From a virus, in the IMG/VR virus record IMGVR_UViG_3300022690_001711, positions 1 through 23,508 of that record: a stretch of 23,508 nt of DNA; one strand, written 5' to 3'. Both the position numbers and the translations under genes were made by a program. The notes under the pieces are model-generated. The model was not told where the DNA came from. It made no database searches and saw only the letters and a list, made by a program, of their open reading frames with translations. Positions 12,677 through 18,956 of the stretch are shown in pieces (the first letter of the stretch is position 1; every line of letters begins with the position of its first letter).

Positions 12677-13055
12677 TATATTATAAATTATATTTTACTA
12701 TAGGTATTAATCATATTGTGTTATAGTAAACTTCTTATTTTAATTGATGAAAGAAAATAATGTTGCGTTAGTCACCTAGAATTATATCTCCGTCAAAATC
12801 GTCTCAACAGCTATTTTGAACACTAACGCAACAGTCAAACTTTAATGATCATTTAGTTAATCTTTTTACTTTTATTAGATCTGATCCACATATTTTGATT
12901 ATTAGTTAATTACATAATTCTAAGTTAATTTGTTATTAATCTAATTTTACGTTTAAAACTAAATTTTATAATATTATGAAATAAAGTAATTAACATAAAA
13001 TTATGATCCTATAACAAAATGCGTGCAAAAATAAATGATATTGGAATTAAAAATT
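12677..13055. other. 379-base AT-rich gene-free region between integrase and DNA-metabolism operon
   Basis: There is no credible ORF on either strand. It holds the nested inverted repeats at 12761-12833 and long runs of A/T. It is downstream of the integrase stop and upstream of the operon promoter. Candidate roles are attachment site, replication origin, or termination/operator region; none is shown. Confidence 0.5.
12761..12833. repeat. Nested inverted repeats beside the integrase gene
   Basis: The outer arms are a perfect 12-base pair: TGTTGCGTTAGT (12761-12772) and ACTAACGCAACA (12822-12833). Inside lies a perfect 7-base pair: TCAAAAT (12793-12799) and ATTTTGA (12813-12819). The outer arms are notably GC-richer than the surroundings. 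This could be an integrase core or arm site, an origin, or a large hairpin. Confidence 0.7.
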
Positions 13056-14252
13056 TTAATTAATATTTTTTAGAATTGATTCTCGAAATTTTGCCAAAGT
13101 TAGCTTCGTCTCTTTTTCAGATTGTAATCTGGCTTCTTTTTCTTCTGTAAGTTTTTCTTCCAAATCACCTACTTTTTTGTTTGCCTCCTCCAACTTGCGA
13201 ATTTTTTCCTTGTTTTTTGCCTGGTCAAAAATTAGTATATATGGTGCTACTTCCTCAAAGAGTTCTAATTTTTCCTCATCTGTTCTTCTCTGGTATGTTT
13301 GAAGATATGCACCATGTCCTACAATTGCATGAACTACATCGCCATCCAAAACTTTTAGGGCTTTGGTGATGAATCGGGCTCTTAGTGAATACAAAGTAAT
13401 CTTGTGTTCTCCTGTTGACTCATATCTCATGTCAAGTTCTAATTTATCAAGTACAAGATTTAGTGAGATTCTAACTGATGCCAGCATGTATGTGGCAAAT
13501 GTCTTGATAGCTTTGATTTTTGCCTTTACCTCTTTTAGATGAGAATATTTATTGAAAAATTCCTGTGGAATTGTTTTTCTTTTGGTCCAAACAAATTCCT
13601 CATCCTCTCTTTCTTTTAATAATCTTGCAATGTATGGTGTGGATTCAACTGATGCAAATATGGTTCTAGAGATTCTTTTCTTTGTTAGATAGTATGGAAT
13701 CTCTATTTTGTATTTTCCATTAATCATTGTGTAATGTTTTTTCTGAGTCCCCATTAGTTCAACTGGTCGCATACCTGCACTTGATTGAGTTAGTGTAAAT
13801 CCCCTGTTTCTCCAGCTTAGTGCAGATATTATTGAAATGAACTCATCTTCTGATGGTGCATACTTTTCCTCCTGGATATATTCAGGCCACTCTAATTCTT
13901 CTTTAATGTCATGAGCTGTGATTTTTATTTTTTTATACCAGAGGTATTTGTTTAGTCTTGAGAATGACTGCTTTACACTACCATGATTGAGATCAAATTT
14001 TTCTGAAAGATGATCAATGAAATCTTGTAGTACTGGAAATGTTTCATCATCTCTTTGATCCTCAGGGAGTGATAGGATATGAATAATGAACTTGTCAGTG
14101 TCTAGCTTGTCATATTCAGAATAAAGAAAATCATCAAATCTAGTTTTAGCTAGAGTGCAAGCACTAATGATACTATCACTCATTTTATCTAGTCTATCAG
14201 TTTTGAATGTGTCCCAAGTTCGTTGTTTTTTTAGAGATAGTTTTTGAGACAT
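13056..14252 (-). CDS. Tyrosine recombinase (integrase) with C-terminal coiled coil
   Basis: 398 residues from ATG 14252, sharing its A with the upstream TAA (TAATG); a GTG at 14285 is the alternative. The catalytic domain has SSAGMRPVEL (first Arg, about R162), YSLRARF (second Arg, about R291), and VGHGAYLQTYQRR with H313 and probable nucleophile Y320. The N-terminal 130 residues form the arm/core-binding part. The last 55 residues (NKEKIRKLEEANKKV through EEKLTEEKEARLQSEKE) are a long coiled coil, which may promote assembly. It resembles integrases of integrated elements in Nitrososphaerota. It would recombine viral and host attachment sites. The HxLR histidine is replaced by Ser, a common variation. 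Confidence 0.85.
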   Translation of the reverse strand: MSQKLSLKKQRTWDTFKTDRLDKMSDSIISACTLAKTRFDDFLYSEYDKLDTDKFIIHILSLPEDQRDDETFPVLQDFIDHLSEKFDLNHGSVKQSFSRLNKYLWYKKIKITAHDIKEELEWPEYIQEEKYAPSEDEFISIISALSWRNRGFTLTQSSAGMRPVELMGTQKKHYTMINGKYKIEIPYYLTKKRISRTIFASVESTPYIARLLKEREDEEFVWTKRKTIPQEFFNKYSHLKEVKAKIKAIKTFATYMLASVRISLNLVLDKLELDMRYESTGEHKITLYSLRARFITKALKVLDGDVVHAIVGHGAYLQTYQRRTDEEKLELFEEVAPYILIFDQAKNKEKIRKLEEANKKVGDLEEKLTEEKEARLQSEKETKLTLAKFRESILKNIN

Positions 14253-14497
14253 TATTTCTTTAGTATTTTTTTGAGGTAACCCCACTCCTCTTTTTTTTGC
14301 TTATTCCACTCATCACTACTAACAAACAATTCTTCACTATCCTCCTTGAACAAATGATCAGCATCTTCGATTAATTCTTGAATCTCATCTAGTTTCTCTT
14401 GATTCTCTAGGATTTGATTTCTTTCTTCGTTTGAAACTTGGATCACAAAACTTGATTTATTCCAATTACTCACGAATCTTTCTTTTGTTATTTTCAT
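14252..14497 (-). CDS. Small acidic helical protein coupled to integrase
   Basis: 81 residues from ATG 14497, about 28 bases after a TATA-like box; a TTG at 14512 is in frame but less likely. It begins KITKERFVSNWNKSSFVIQV and continues with an acidic coiled region, EERNQILENQEKLDEIQELI. It is translationally coupled to the integrase (TAATG). The location is that of a recombination directionality factor or integrase regulator, but it lacks an obvious DNA-binding fold, so this is conjecture. Confidence 0.6.
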   Translation of the reverse strand: MKITKERFVSNWNKSSFVIQVSNEERNQILENQEKLDEIQELIEDADHLFKEDSEELFVSSDEWNKQKKEEWGYLKKILKK

Positions 14498-14516
14498 GCC
14501 TAATCTAAACAATAGT

Positions 14517-14526
14517 TACTTAAAAT
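14517..14526 (-). promoter_or_regulatory. TATA-like box of the integrase operon
   Basis: TTTTAAGTAA on the minus strand lies 20-29 bases before the ATG at 14497. One arm of the inverted repeat 14524-14579 runs into it. Confidence 0.45.
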
Positions 14527-14579
14527 GATAGCTTTTACACTCTCATTTTCTTGTAAATGGATTTGGAAAAGCTGTCATT
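14524..14579. repeat. Inverted repeat overlapping the integrase promoter
   Basis: AATGATAGCTTTT (14524-14536) and AAAAGCTGTCATT (14567-14579) are inverted copies matching at 12 of 13 positions with a 30-base spacer. Because one arm touches the TATA box, a repressor binding both arms could control integrase expression. The gap 14498-14619 holds no gene. Confidence 0.55.
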
Positions 14580-14619
14580 CATGATGTATCTAAAGGAATT
14601 TGTCCCTTTGATTAACTAA

Positions 14620-14826
14620 TTAACTATCTCTACACCCGATCTTTTGCTGTGATGCCTTTGCATTCTTCCATGCGTTTGATAAAGATCTTTTGAGTGTGAT
14701 CAGCCAGTTTGATATGATGTGGGTATAGATCATAATAGTTATCTCCTCTCCACATCCTATACAAATTTTTACATCTAATAAATTAGATATGGGTGCATGA
14801 CAGGACTTGCAACGTTTCATACCCAT
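14620..14826 (-). CDS. Zinc-ribbon protein, last gene of the overlapping chain
   Basis: 68 residues; ATG 14826 shares its A with the previous TAA (TAATG), and an ATG two codons later is also possible. The ribbon is RCKSCHAPI (C6, C9) and ICIGCGEEI (C22, C25). The rest is a hydrophobic helix, IMIYTHIISNWLITLK, which might touch a membrane, and a basic Ser/Lys-rich end. No family is recognised. Confidence 0.6.
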   Translation of the reverse strand: MGMKRCKSCHAPISNLLDVKICIGCGEEITIMIYTHIISNWLITLKRSLSNAWKNAKASQQKIGCRDS

Positions 14827-15134
14827 TATTGATACTTGTCTTTAATTACAGACTTACCATAATCCTCTGCGAAATATGTCAAGAGTTTCATGGATTCATC
14901 ATCAAAGAGAATTTTTAATATTTTCATATCATTAATAGACAAAACACGGTTGAGAAAAGATAATGCTGCACCCTCCAAAACATGTACTATTTTTTGATTT
15001 TTAATTATTTCTAGTCTTAGTTTCTCTGCTTGTTGTGTAGTGTCAAAGTGTGGAGTGTGCACGTAATAATATGTGGTTTTGTTAAATGAATCATAAACTT
15101 CTTTCTCTACTGTGTAATCTGTTTGCTTTGTCAT
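14826..15134 (-). CDS. Unknown 102-residue protein
   Basis: ATG 15134 overlaps the previous TGA (ATGA). The first half is strand-rich with many Tyr and Thr (KTTYYYVHTPHF); then come helices QQAEKLRLEIIKNQKIVHVL, LSFLNRVLS, and MKLLTYFAEDYGKSVIKD. It is one of the larger members of the chain. No family is recognised. Confidence 0.6.
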   Translation of the reverse strand: MTKQTDYTVEKEVYDSFNKTTYYYVHTPHFDTTQQAEKLRLEIIKNQKIVHVLEGAALSFLNRVLSINDMKILKILFDDESMKLLTYFAEDYGKSVIKDKYQ

Positions 15135-15337
15135 TTTTCAACCTTCACATTATTGTAATACTGTCTTGCGTGGATTTCATTTTGTGTCTTTTTTACTGCT
15201 TGGAGTATTGCTTCTAAATCTTTAAGATCTGGATGTAAAACTGCTACGTCATTTTTTCCATTTGGAATCTTACACATGAATCCGTCTCTAGATATACGAA
15301 AATACAATGCTTTTTGATTCCATATTATTTCACTCAT
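15131..15337 (-). CDS. Small protein with LKxLExIxQAVKKTQ motif
   Basis: 68 residues; ATG 15337 overlaps the previous TGA (ATGA). It starts with short strands (KALYFRISRDGFMCKIP) and contains LKDLEAILQAVKKTQNEI, nearly identical to the helix in the C2H2 protein at 1456-1704. Here the zinc finger is replaced by a short basic end. It is probably a virus family with a shared helix and variable ends. Confidence 0.6.
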   Translation of the reverse strand: MSEIIWNQKALYFRISRDGFMCKIPNGKNDVAVLHPDLKDLEAILQAVKKTQNEIHARQYYNNVKVEK

Positions 15338-15546
15338 TTTCTTTTTTCACCCTCTACCTTTGGTTGGATATGTATTGCACAAGATTTTTTCAAATATTTT
15401 ACAGATAGTAATCCATCAGCATCACCCTTGCATACAGCAATCATGTTATCACGAATAGTAACACCGTCAATAGTTATGGAATTATTTGGAGCAGCAGATA
15501 ATTCAATTCCCTCAAAACCAGTTATTTTTCCTAAATCCTCATTCAA
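15334..15546 (-). CDS. Unknown beta-rich 70-residue protein
   Basis: The start is TTG 15546, overlapping the previous TGA (TTGA) and preceded by GGAG from the repeated junction sequence. The protein has strands ITGFEGIELSAAPNNSITID, GVTIRDNMIAVC and GLLSVKYLKKSCAIHIQP, an all-beta look. Both cysteines could be structural. No family is recognised. Confidence 0.6.
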   Translation of the reverse strand: MNEDLGKITGFEGIELSAAPNNSITIDGVTIRDNMIAVCKGDADGLLSVKYLKKSCAIHIQPKVEGEKRK

Positions 15547-15570
15547 TTCTCTTTCTCCATAGAGTGTATT
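15543..15570. repeat. Repeated gene-junction sequence, copy 1
   Basis: On the minus strand the end of one gene and the start of the next read AATACACTCTATGGAGAAAG followed by AGAATTGA. It matches the junction at 16117-16144 at 25 of 28 bases. It supplies GGAG about 8-10 bases before the TTG and ends in the TTGA stop/start overlap. Confidence 0.75.
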
Positions 15571-15758
15571 GTGGTAAAAAGAGGCTCTAATCCTAATAGT
15601 ATTCTTTGTTGTCTTTTTCGGTCAAATTGTTCATGTATTCTTGTGGCAGTAAGTGTTCTATCTTTTCTTGTTACATGATGGCATACACAGCTTGAGGAAG
15701 TTAATAGGACAAAAATAATCATTAATAATATCCAATTTGTTACAAGAAACTCAATCAA
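15543..15758 (-). CDS. Small single-pass membrane protein
   Basis: 71 residues; probable TTG start at 15758, overlapping the previous TGA (TTGA). Residues 4-24 (FLVTNWILLMIIFVLLTSSS) are one clear membrane helix, followed by CVCHH and a very basic cytoplasmic-type stretch, RKDRTLTATRIHEQFDRKRQ. It is the only clear membrane protein in the chain. The CxCHH just after the membrane may bind a metal. It ends with TIHSMEKEN, encoded by the repeated junction. Confidence 0.65.
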   Translation of the reverse strand: MIEFLVTNWILLMIIFVLLTSSSCVCHHVTRKDRTLTATRIHEQFDRKRQQRILLGLEPLFTTIHSMEKEN

Positions 15759-16120
15759 TTCTTAACATTCTCCTGGGACTGTCTTGTTTGAAAAAAACAA
15801 TTTTGACATCTTTTGCATTGTTTAATAGTTGCAAGTATAGTTCCATAAAATTTGATTTCTATAGTGTCAGGTACAACTAATTTTTTATTGTCTACGTGTC
15901 CAAAGAATAGACCATGTTTAACATTTTCCATATTCTGTATTTCTTGAACCGTCTTTATATCAGCATATTTAATTTTTGTATTTCTATCATACCATTCTCT
16001 ACCATATATCCCCAACAGTTTTCGATGCATCATAATTTTTGTATCTTGATGAAGTGGTAATTCCATACATTTGTTGCACATCAATGCAGTAGATCCATGA
16101 CATTTACAAGTGCAACTCAA
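15755..16120 (-). CDS. Protein with zinc knuckles at both ends
   Basis: 121 residues from TTG 16120, overlapping the previous TGA (TTGA); a longer frame to 16189 would run deep into the previous gene. The N-terminus is SCTCKCHGSTALMCNKC (C3, C5, C7, H8, C15, C18) and the C-terminus is QCKRCQNCFF. The middle has helices and strands (YADIKTVQEIQNMENV, DTIEIKFYGTILATI). The two ends may form one composite zinc site or two. The function is unknown. Confidence 0.65.
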   Translation of the reverse strand: MSCTCKCHGSTALMCNKCMELPLHQDTKIMMHRKLLGIYGREWYDRNTKIKYADIKTVQEIQNMENVKHGLFFGHVDNKKLVVPDTIEIKFYGTILATIKQCKRCQNCFFQTRQSQENVKN

Positions 16121-16144
16121 TTTCCTCTCTCCATAGAGTGTATT
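16117..16144. repeat. Repeated gene-junction sequence, copy 2
   Basis: The minus strand reads AATACACTCTATGGAGAGAG followed by GAAATTGA. It is nearly identical to 15543-15570. A weaker third version (TGTATGGAGAAGGAG, then AAAATTGAGTGA) is at the 16368-16390 junction. Confidence 0.75.
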
Positions 16145-16371
16145 TCTTGGGAATTGGAAGTTTCTGAATCTTTTAGCAGACTTAAGCATAATTGGATTTG
16201 ATATTCAAGTACATCGTTGAATGTGTATGATTTACGAATGTACCATCGTTTTTTTAATGCCTTTCTTAGTTTAATTTTCTCATAGACTAATTTTGTTAGT
16301 TTAAGAGATGATTCTATTTCTTCCTCACTGTATAATTCATTTGTAAATTTGAATTGGTATAGTTCACTCAA
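16117..16371 (-). CDS. Unknown 84-residue helical protein
   Basis: The start is TTG 16371, overlapping the previous TGA (TTGA) with GGAG and GGAG-like purines upstream. It begins SELYQFKFTNELYSEEEIE and continues as long basic helices (KLTKLVYEKIKLRKALKKRW, LEYQIQLCLSLLKD). It ends EIHSMERGN, encoded by the junction repeat. No family is recognised. Confidence 0.6.
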   Translation of the reverse strand: MSELYQFKFTNELYSEEEIESSLKLTKLVYEKIKLRKALKKRWYIRKSYTFNDVLEYQIQLCLSLLKDSETSNSQEIHSMERGN

Positions 16372-16574
16372 TTTTCTATCTCCTTCTCCATACATTGCAA
16401 CCATTTAAGATGTGCTTCATCTTGTACTTTACCTTGATCTACTATTATCAAAGCTCTTTTATCTTTAGTCCAGTGTTTTACTTTATAATATAATTCACCA
16501 TCTTTTCTACTTGTGGAAAATTCAACTTGTCCAGCTTCAAAGTAATTGATTTCTGGTGTTCTAATTGTTTTCAT
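16368..16574 (-). CDS. Unknown 68-residue protein
   Basis: The start is ATG 16574, overlapping the TGA of the 31-residue ORF upstream (ATGA); an ATG at 16595 in the same frame is the alternative. Strand-rich: YFEAGQVEFSTSRKDGELYY, KVKHWTKDKRALIIVDQG. It ends with a helix, DEAHLKWLQCMEKEIEN, encoded partly by the junction repeat. No family is recognised. Confidence 0.6.
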   Translation of the reverse strand: MKTIRTPEINYFEAGQVEFSTSRKDGELYYKVKHWTKDKRALIIVDQGKVQDEAHLKWLQCMEKEIEN

Positions 16575-16666
16575 ATCATTCTCATCCTGTACCATTGCTT
16601 TAGAGTGTCGTGTATTAGGTTTGATCCTGAGTGGATTGATTTGGCACTAAACACTTTAGGATTCAA
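16571..16666 (-). CDS. 31-residue peptide linked to both neighbours by overlaps
   Basis: TTG at 16666 overlaps the TGA of the gene before (TTGA), and its own TGA at 16571-16573 overlaps the ATG of the next gene (ATGA). The peptide is NPKVFSAKSIHSG then a helix ending QWYRMRMI. There is no recognisable motif. Without it this would be the only gap in an otherwise unbroken 25-gene chain, which is the reason to accept it; it may serve only to couple translation. Confidence 0.45.
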   Translation of the reverse strand: MNPKVFSAKSIHSGSNLIHDTLKQWYRMRMI

Positions 16667-16812
16667 CAATTCTGAGTCCTCAATCTTGATTCACGCCTAT
16701 TTCTTTTACAATAAATGCATCTATAATTGATATAACATGTATCCCATCCACATATCATTTCCTGATGTTCACATGGTTTATTGATTACCTCATCAGCAAA
16801 AGTTACGGTCAT
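16663..16812 (-). CDS. 49-residue Cys-rich protein
   Basis: ATG 16812 overlaps the previous TGA (ATGA). The zinc ligands are probably C14 and H16, C21, C26, C32 and C35 (PCEH, CGWDTC, CIYC), and a basic end, KRNRRESRLRTQNC. This looks like a small metal-stabilised nucleic-acid-binding protein. No family is recognised. Confidence 0.6.
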   Translation of the reverse strand: MTVTFADEVINKPCEHQEMICGWDTCYINYRCIYCKRNRRESRLRTQNC

Positions 16813-17021
16813 GATTGACACTTACCTCGAGATGTTTTGTATCGCTTAGTCCAAATAGTGGAATTACACCAATAACAACCAAGTACGATTGTTCCATCAA
16901 ATAGTTGATGATTACCACAAGAACAGTGACCACATTCTGAACAAGTCCACCATTTCGCACCTTCTTTACAATAAGGCACATCGCACCAACCAGAACCTAG
17001 TCCTTTGTATTCTTGTTTCAT
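16809..17021 (-). CDS. 70-residue Cys/Trp-rich zinc protein
   Basis: ATG 17021 overlaps the previous TGA (ATGA). Nine cysteines: WCDVPYC (13-19), TCSECGHCSCGNH (27-39) and GCYWC (49-52), consistent with two interleaved zinc sites (B-box or treble-clef-like spacing). The end is basic. No family is recognised. Confidence 0.65.
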   Translation of the reverse strand: MKQEYKGLGSGWCDVPYCKEGAKWWTCSECGHCSCGNHQLFDGTIVLGCYWCNSTIWTKRYKTSRGKCQS

Positions 17022-17170
17022 GCTTGACGTTCTCTCCTTTCGGTTACTTGGCAGTTTTTACAAGTGAGATATTCGACCTGATATTTTGTTTTACCAATAA
17101 TACCACATTTTACACATATTTTCAAACCTCTCTTAACCGTTTGATTATTTTGTTTTGTTTGTGCTGTCAT
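17018..17170 (-). CDS. 50-residue zinc-ribbon protein
   Basis: ATG 17170 overlaps the TGA of the preceding gene (ATGA), and its TGA overlaps the next ATG. A ribbon is formed by ICVKCGIIG (C19, C22) and LTCKNCQV (C37, C40). Both tails are basic and polar (QTKQNNQTVKRG, ERRERQA), suggesting nucleic-acid binding. Confidence 0.6.
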   Translation of the reverse strand: MTAQTKQNNQTVKRGLKICVKCGIIGKTKYQVEYLTCKNCQVTERRERQA

Positions 17171-17277
17171 GATCCCCATGTCCTTTCGAATAAACAATCT
17201 TCACATAATTGCTTATGTTCAAACATTTCTTTAGTTATTTCCTCTCTACATTCTTTACACTCTAATGATTTTGTCAT
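17167..17277 (-). CDS. 36-residue zinc-ribbon peptide
   Basis: ATG 17277 and TGA 17167-17169, both overlapping neighbours (ATGA). The whole protein is one zinc site: LECKECREEI (C7, C10) and LCEDCLFER (C25, C28). It is about the smallest fold that a single zinc can hold together. The function is unknown. Confidence 0.55.
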   Translation of the reverse strand: MTKSLECKECREEITKEMFEHKQLCEDCLFERTWGS

Positions 17278-17504
17278 GCGTTATCTCCTGGTAATTCGTT
17301 AAGTTTGTATTCTTGAAACCATTCTATTTTTTTTATTATTTCCTTAGCAGCATCTATCCAAGTGATTGATAATTCAGCTTGATTGTATTTGTAATTATCT
17401 TTTAGAAATTGTGTTCTATCTTCTTTCCATTCACTGATAAATTTTTGATATATATCTAATTTTTGTTTGTTTTCTTCTGCAAGACGTGTTAATTCATTTG
17501 TCAT
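17274..17504 (-). CDS. Unknown 76-residue helical protein
   Basis: The start is ATG 17504, overlapping the previous TGA (ATGA), not the ATG at 17531. Almost entirely helical: TRLAEENKQKLDIYQKFISE, EDRTQFLKDNYKYNQ, and SITWIDAAKEIIKKIEWFQE. It probably folds as a helical bundle or coiled coil. No family is recognised. Confidence 0.6.
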   Translation of the reverse strand: MTNELTRLAEENKQKLDIYQKFISEWKEDRTQFLKDNYKYNQAELSITWIDAAKEIIKKIEWFQEYKLNELPGDNA

Positions 17505-17722
17505 TGACCTGATACCTCGTCTGTATTGCATTCACAGTCATTATGACAATGCTTATGTTTTCTATGTTTGACACAGATACAAACTCCATTCCATTTTTCA
17601 TCTTCCACTTTACCTTTTTCTTTAACGGTCAAGCCTAAACCTTTGACGTTTGGATGTTCTTTGCCACAAGTCATGCACAAACCCATGTGGTAGTAACTTG
17701 AGGTATGTTCATGTTCAGTCAT
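17501..17722 (-). CDS. 73-residue His/Cys-rich protein
   Basis: ATG 17722 overlaps the TGA of the preceding 32-residue gene (ATGA). Metal-binding residues: HEHTSSYYHMGLCMTCGKEH near the start, and CICVKHRKHKHCHNDCEC near the end. The density of His and Cys suggests more than one zinc, or general metal binding. No family is recognised. Confidence 0.6.
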   Translation of the reverse strand: MTEHEHTSSYYHMGLCMTCGKEHPNVKGLGLTVKEKGKVEDEKWNGVCICVKHRKHKHCHNDCECNTDEVSGQ

Positions 17723-17817
17723 AATCTTTCTCCACATTTAGGACAGAATGGAAATTTAGTGCAATCTTGTGCTATTGCAACATGTAAGTGATTTAGGTTA
17801 CACTTTGTTTTACTCAT
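17719..17817 (-). CDS. 32-residue zinc-ribbon peptide
   Basis: ATG 17817 and TGA 17719-17721, both in ATGA overlaps. It has C6, H10/H12, C19, and a perfect knuckle FCPKCGERL (C25, C28). It is a complete miniature zinc finger and little else. Confidence 0.55.
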   Translation of the reverse strand: MSKTKCNLNHLHVAIAQDCTKFPFCPKCGERL

Positions 17818-18104
17818 TTCTGCACCTCACCTTTGTTTGAATCTGTTAAGATTGACTTTCTTGAAGTATCATAATCAGAAATTAATTTTACCAATTTTTT
17901 ATGAATGTTAGAAAGTTCATTATCCCATTTTGACATATTTGATAAATAGTCACGTATAGTTTCAATATCTTGAATTAAATCCTCAATGAGTTGCTCTTTA
18001 TGTAAATCCTCAGATCTTCCAATAATAGATCTCATATCACTTCGTAAATTTCTAGCTGTATCAGATTCTTCACCAGTTAAACGGATTCTTAGGTGAGTTT
18101 CCAT
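17814..18104 (-). CDS. 96-residue coiled-coil protein
   Basis: ATG 18104 shares its A with the previous TAA (TAATG). The first 25 residues are polar and Arg-rich (ETHLRIRLTGEESDTARNLR); residues 35-85 are long amphipathic helices (EQLIEDLIQDIETIRDYLSN, NELSNIHKKLVKLISDYD). A dimeric or bundle-forming protein is likely. There is no zinc motif, unlike its neighbours. Confidence 0.65.
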   Translation of the reverse strand: METHLRIRLTGEESDTARNLRSDMRSIIGRSEDLHKEQLIEDLIQDIETIRDYLSNMSKWDNELSNIHKKLVKLISDYDTSRKSILTDSNKGEVQK

Positions 18105-18256
18105 TACGCACTACTCCTTGTTTGAAGTGTATTTTCCAAGCAACAATAACAAATTATCATAGTAGGATCAGTACAATTTGAATTAGATGTTAAAGTGTCA
18201 CCACATGGAGACGTATCTTTACAAACAATACAACTATGATAACCACATTCACACAT
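18104..18256 (-). CDS. 50-residue Cys-rich protein with ten cysteines
   Basis: ATG 18256 shares its A with the previous TAA (TAATG), and its own TAA overlaps the next ATG. The cysteines are CEC (2-4), CIVC (9-12), C18, C28, and CYCC (36-39). This suggests two zinc sites or a disulphide-free metal cluster. It is one in five Cys, the highest in the window. No family is recognised. Confidence 0.6.
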   Translation of the reverse strand: MCECGYHSCIVCKDTSPCGDTLTSNSNCTDPTMIICYCCLENTLQTRSSA

Positions 18257-18393
18257 TAGTCATATTCCTCACTATCACAAGTTATTGGTTCATGTGATTC
18301 AAGATCATAAATTGATGGGAAATGACATTTACATGTACATTCTGGTTGATCATTATTACAATATCTACAAGCATTTGAAAAGTAACCCATCAT
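18256..18393 (-). CDS. 45-residue Cys-rich protein
   Basis: ATG 18393 (a second ATG follows) overlaps the TGA of the preceding gene (ATGA); TAA 18256-18258 overlaps the next ATG. ACRYCNNDQPECTCKCH (C9, C12, C19, C21, C23, H24) is the metal-binding part. The acidic end is SHEPITCDSEEYD. It resembles the N-terminus of the 15755-16120 protein (CTCKCH in both). Confidence 0.6.
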   Translation of the reverse strand: MMGYFSNACRYCNNDQPECTCKCHFPSIYDLESHEPITCDSEEYD

Positions 18394-18587
18394 ACTTTAC
18401 CTCCTGAATGATCTGTGAAATTCGGAATAGAATCAAATGATTTTATTATTTCATCTGCAACCTTTTGAGCATCTTTCTTAATGATTTTAGTGTGTGCTGT
18501 TAGTCTAGTGTGTTCTTCTACAAATTTTTTATCCATACAAAGAAAACACTTTTGACATTGCCAATTCTCTATTTCACGTTTATTCAA
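18390..18587 (-). CDS. C2H2-like zinc-finger protein
   Basis: 65 residues from TTG 18587, overlapping the preceding TGA (TTGA); a TTG at 18602 would overlap more. The finger region is WQCQKCFLCMDKKFVEEHTR then LTAH: C-x2-C-x2-C and two His, a C2H2 with an additional Cys. A helix follows (KIIKKDAQKVADEIIKSF). The finger-plus-helix order may point to a regulator. Confidence 0.6.
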   Translation of the reverse strand: MNKREIENWQCQKCFLCMDKKFVEEHTRLTAHTKIIKKDAQKVADEIIKSFDSIPNFTDHSGGKV

Positions 18588-18811
18588 TACTGTTTCCCCC
18601 AATAATCTACTCTGCCTAATTTTTTATCATCATGTGTTGGTTTGAAAGCGTCCATACATTCAATGCATAACCATGCTGGAAAGAATGGACTATCTCGTGT
18701 AATTCTGTATTTTTTCAAAAACATTCCTTGACCATCACATTTGATACATGGATGTTCGCCTCTAGGATTTGCAAACGTTTGACAGTCTTTTACAAGTGTC
18801 TTGCTAGTCAA
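18584..18811 (-). CDS. 75-residue zinc protein
   Basis: The probable start is TTG 18811, eight bases inside the previous gene. The fold is held by HPCIKCDGQGMF (C22, C25, like the DnaJ-type CxxCxGxG knuckle) and WLCIECMDAF (C49, C52). The rest is basic. The CxxCxGxG half-motif is suggestive but a full DnaJ-type finger has four. Confidence 0.6.
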   Translation of the reverse strand: MTSKTLVKDCQTFANPRGEHPCIKCDGQGMFLKKYRITRDSPFFPAWLCIECMDAFKPTHDDKKLGRVDYWGKQY

Positions 18812-18956
18812 GTAAATCAGTCCATCCTCTTTCTAATGCGTGTTTTCTTAATGCAAATCTTGTCTCATCAATCTTATCAAGACAACTTTTCATGTCATCG
18901 AAAGTGTGTCCTGTAGGAATCTTTCCACAAACTAAACACTTTAGATTAACAGTCAT
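18804..18956 (-). CDS. 50-residue zinc-binding protein
   Basis: ATG 18956 overlaps the preceding TGA (ATGA); TAG at 18804-18806. Zinc ligands: CLVCGKIP (C7, C10), H17 and C25, with helices DDMKSCLDKI and RFALRKHALERGW. It looks like a compact treble-clef finger. It is the first of the zinc proteins after the three regulators. Confidence 0.6.
   Translation of the reverse strand: MTVNLKCLVCGKIPTGHTFDDMKSCLDKIDETRFALRKHALERGWTDLLD

Noticed and set aside
16793-16981. Minus-strand ORF of 62 codons inside the Cys-rich gene at 16809
   Set aside because: Alternative frame of a gene whose zinc ligands and ATGA overlaps are clear.
16889-17302. Plus-strand ORF of 137 codons
   Set aside because: It lies opposite four coupled minus-strand genes with zinc motifs; the translation is a low-complexity mix rich in Ser, Leu, Phe and Cys.
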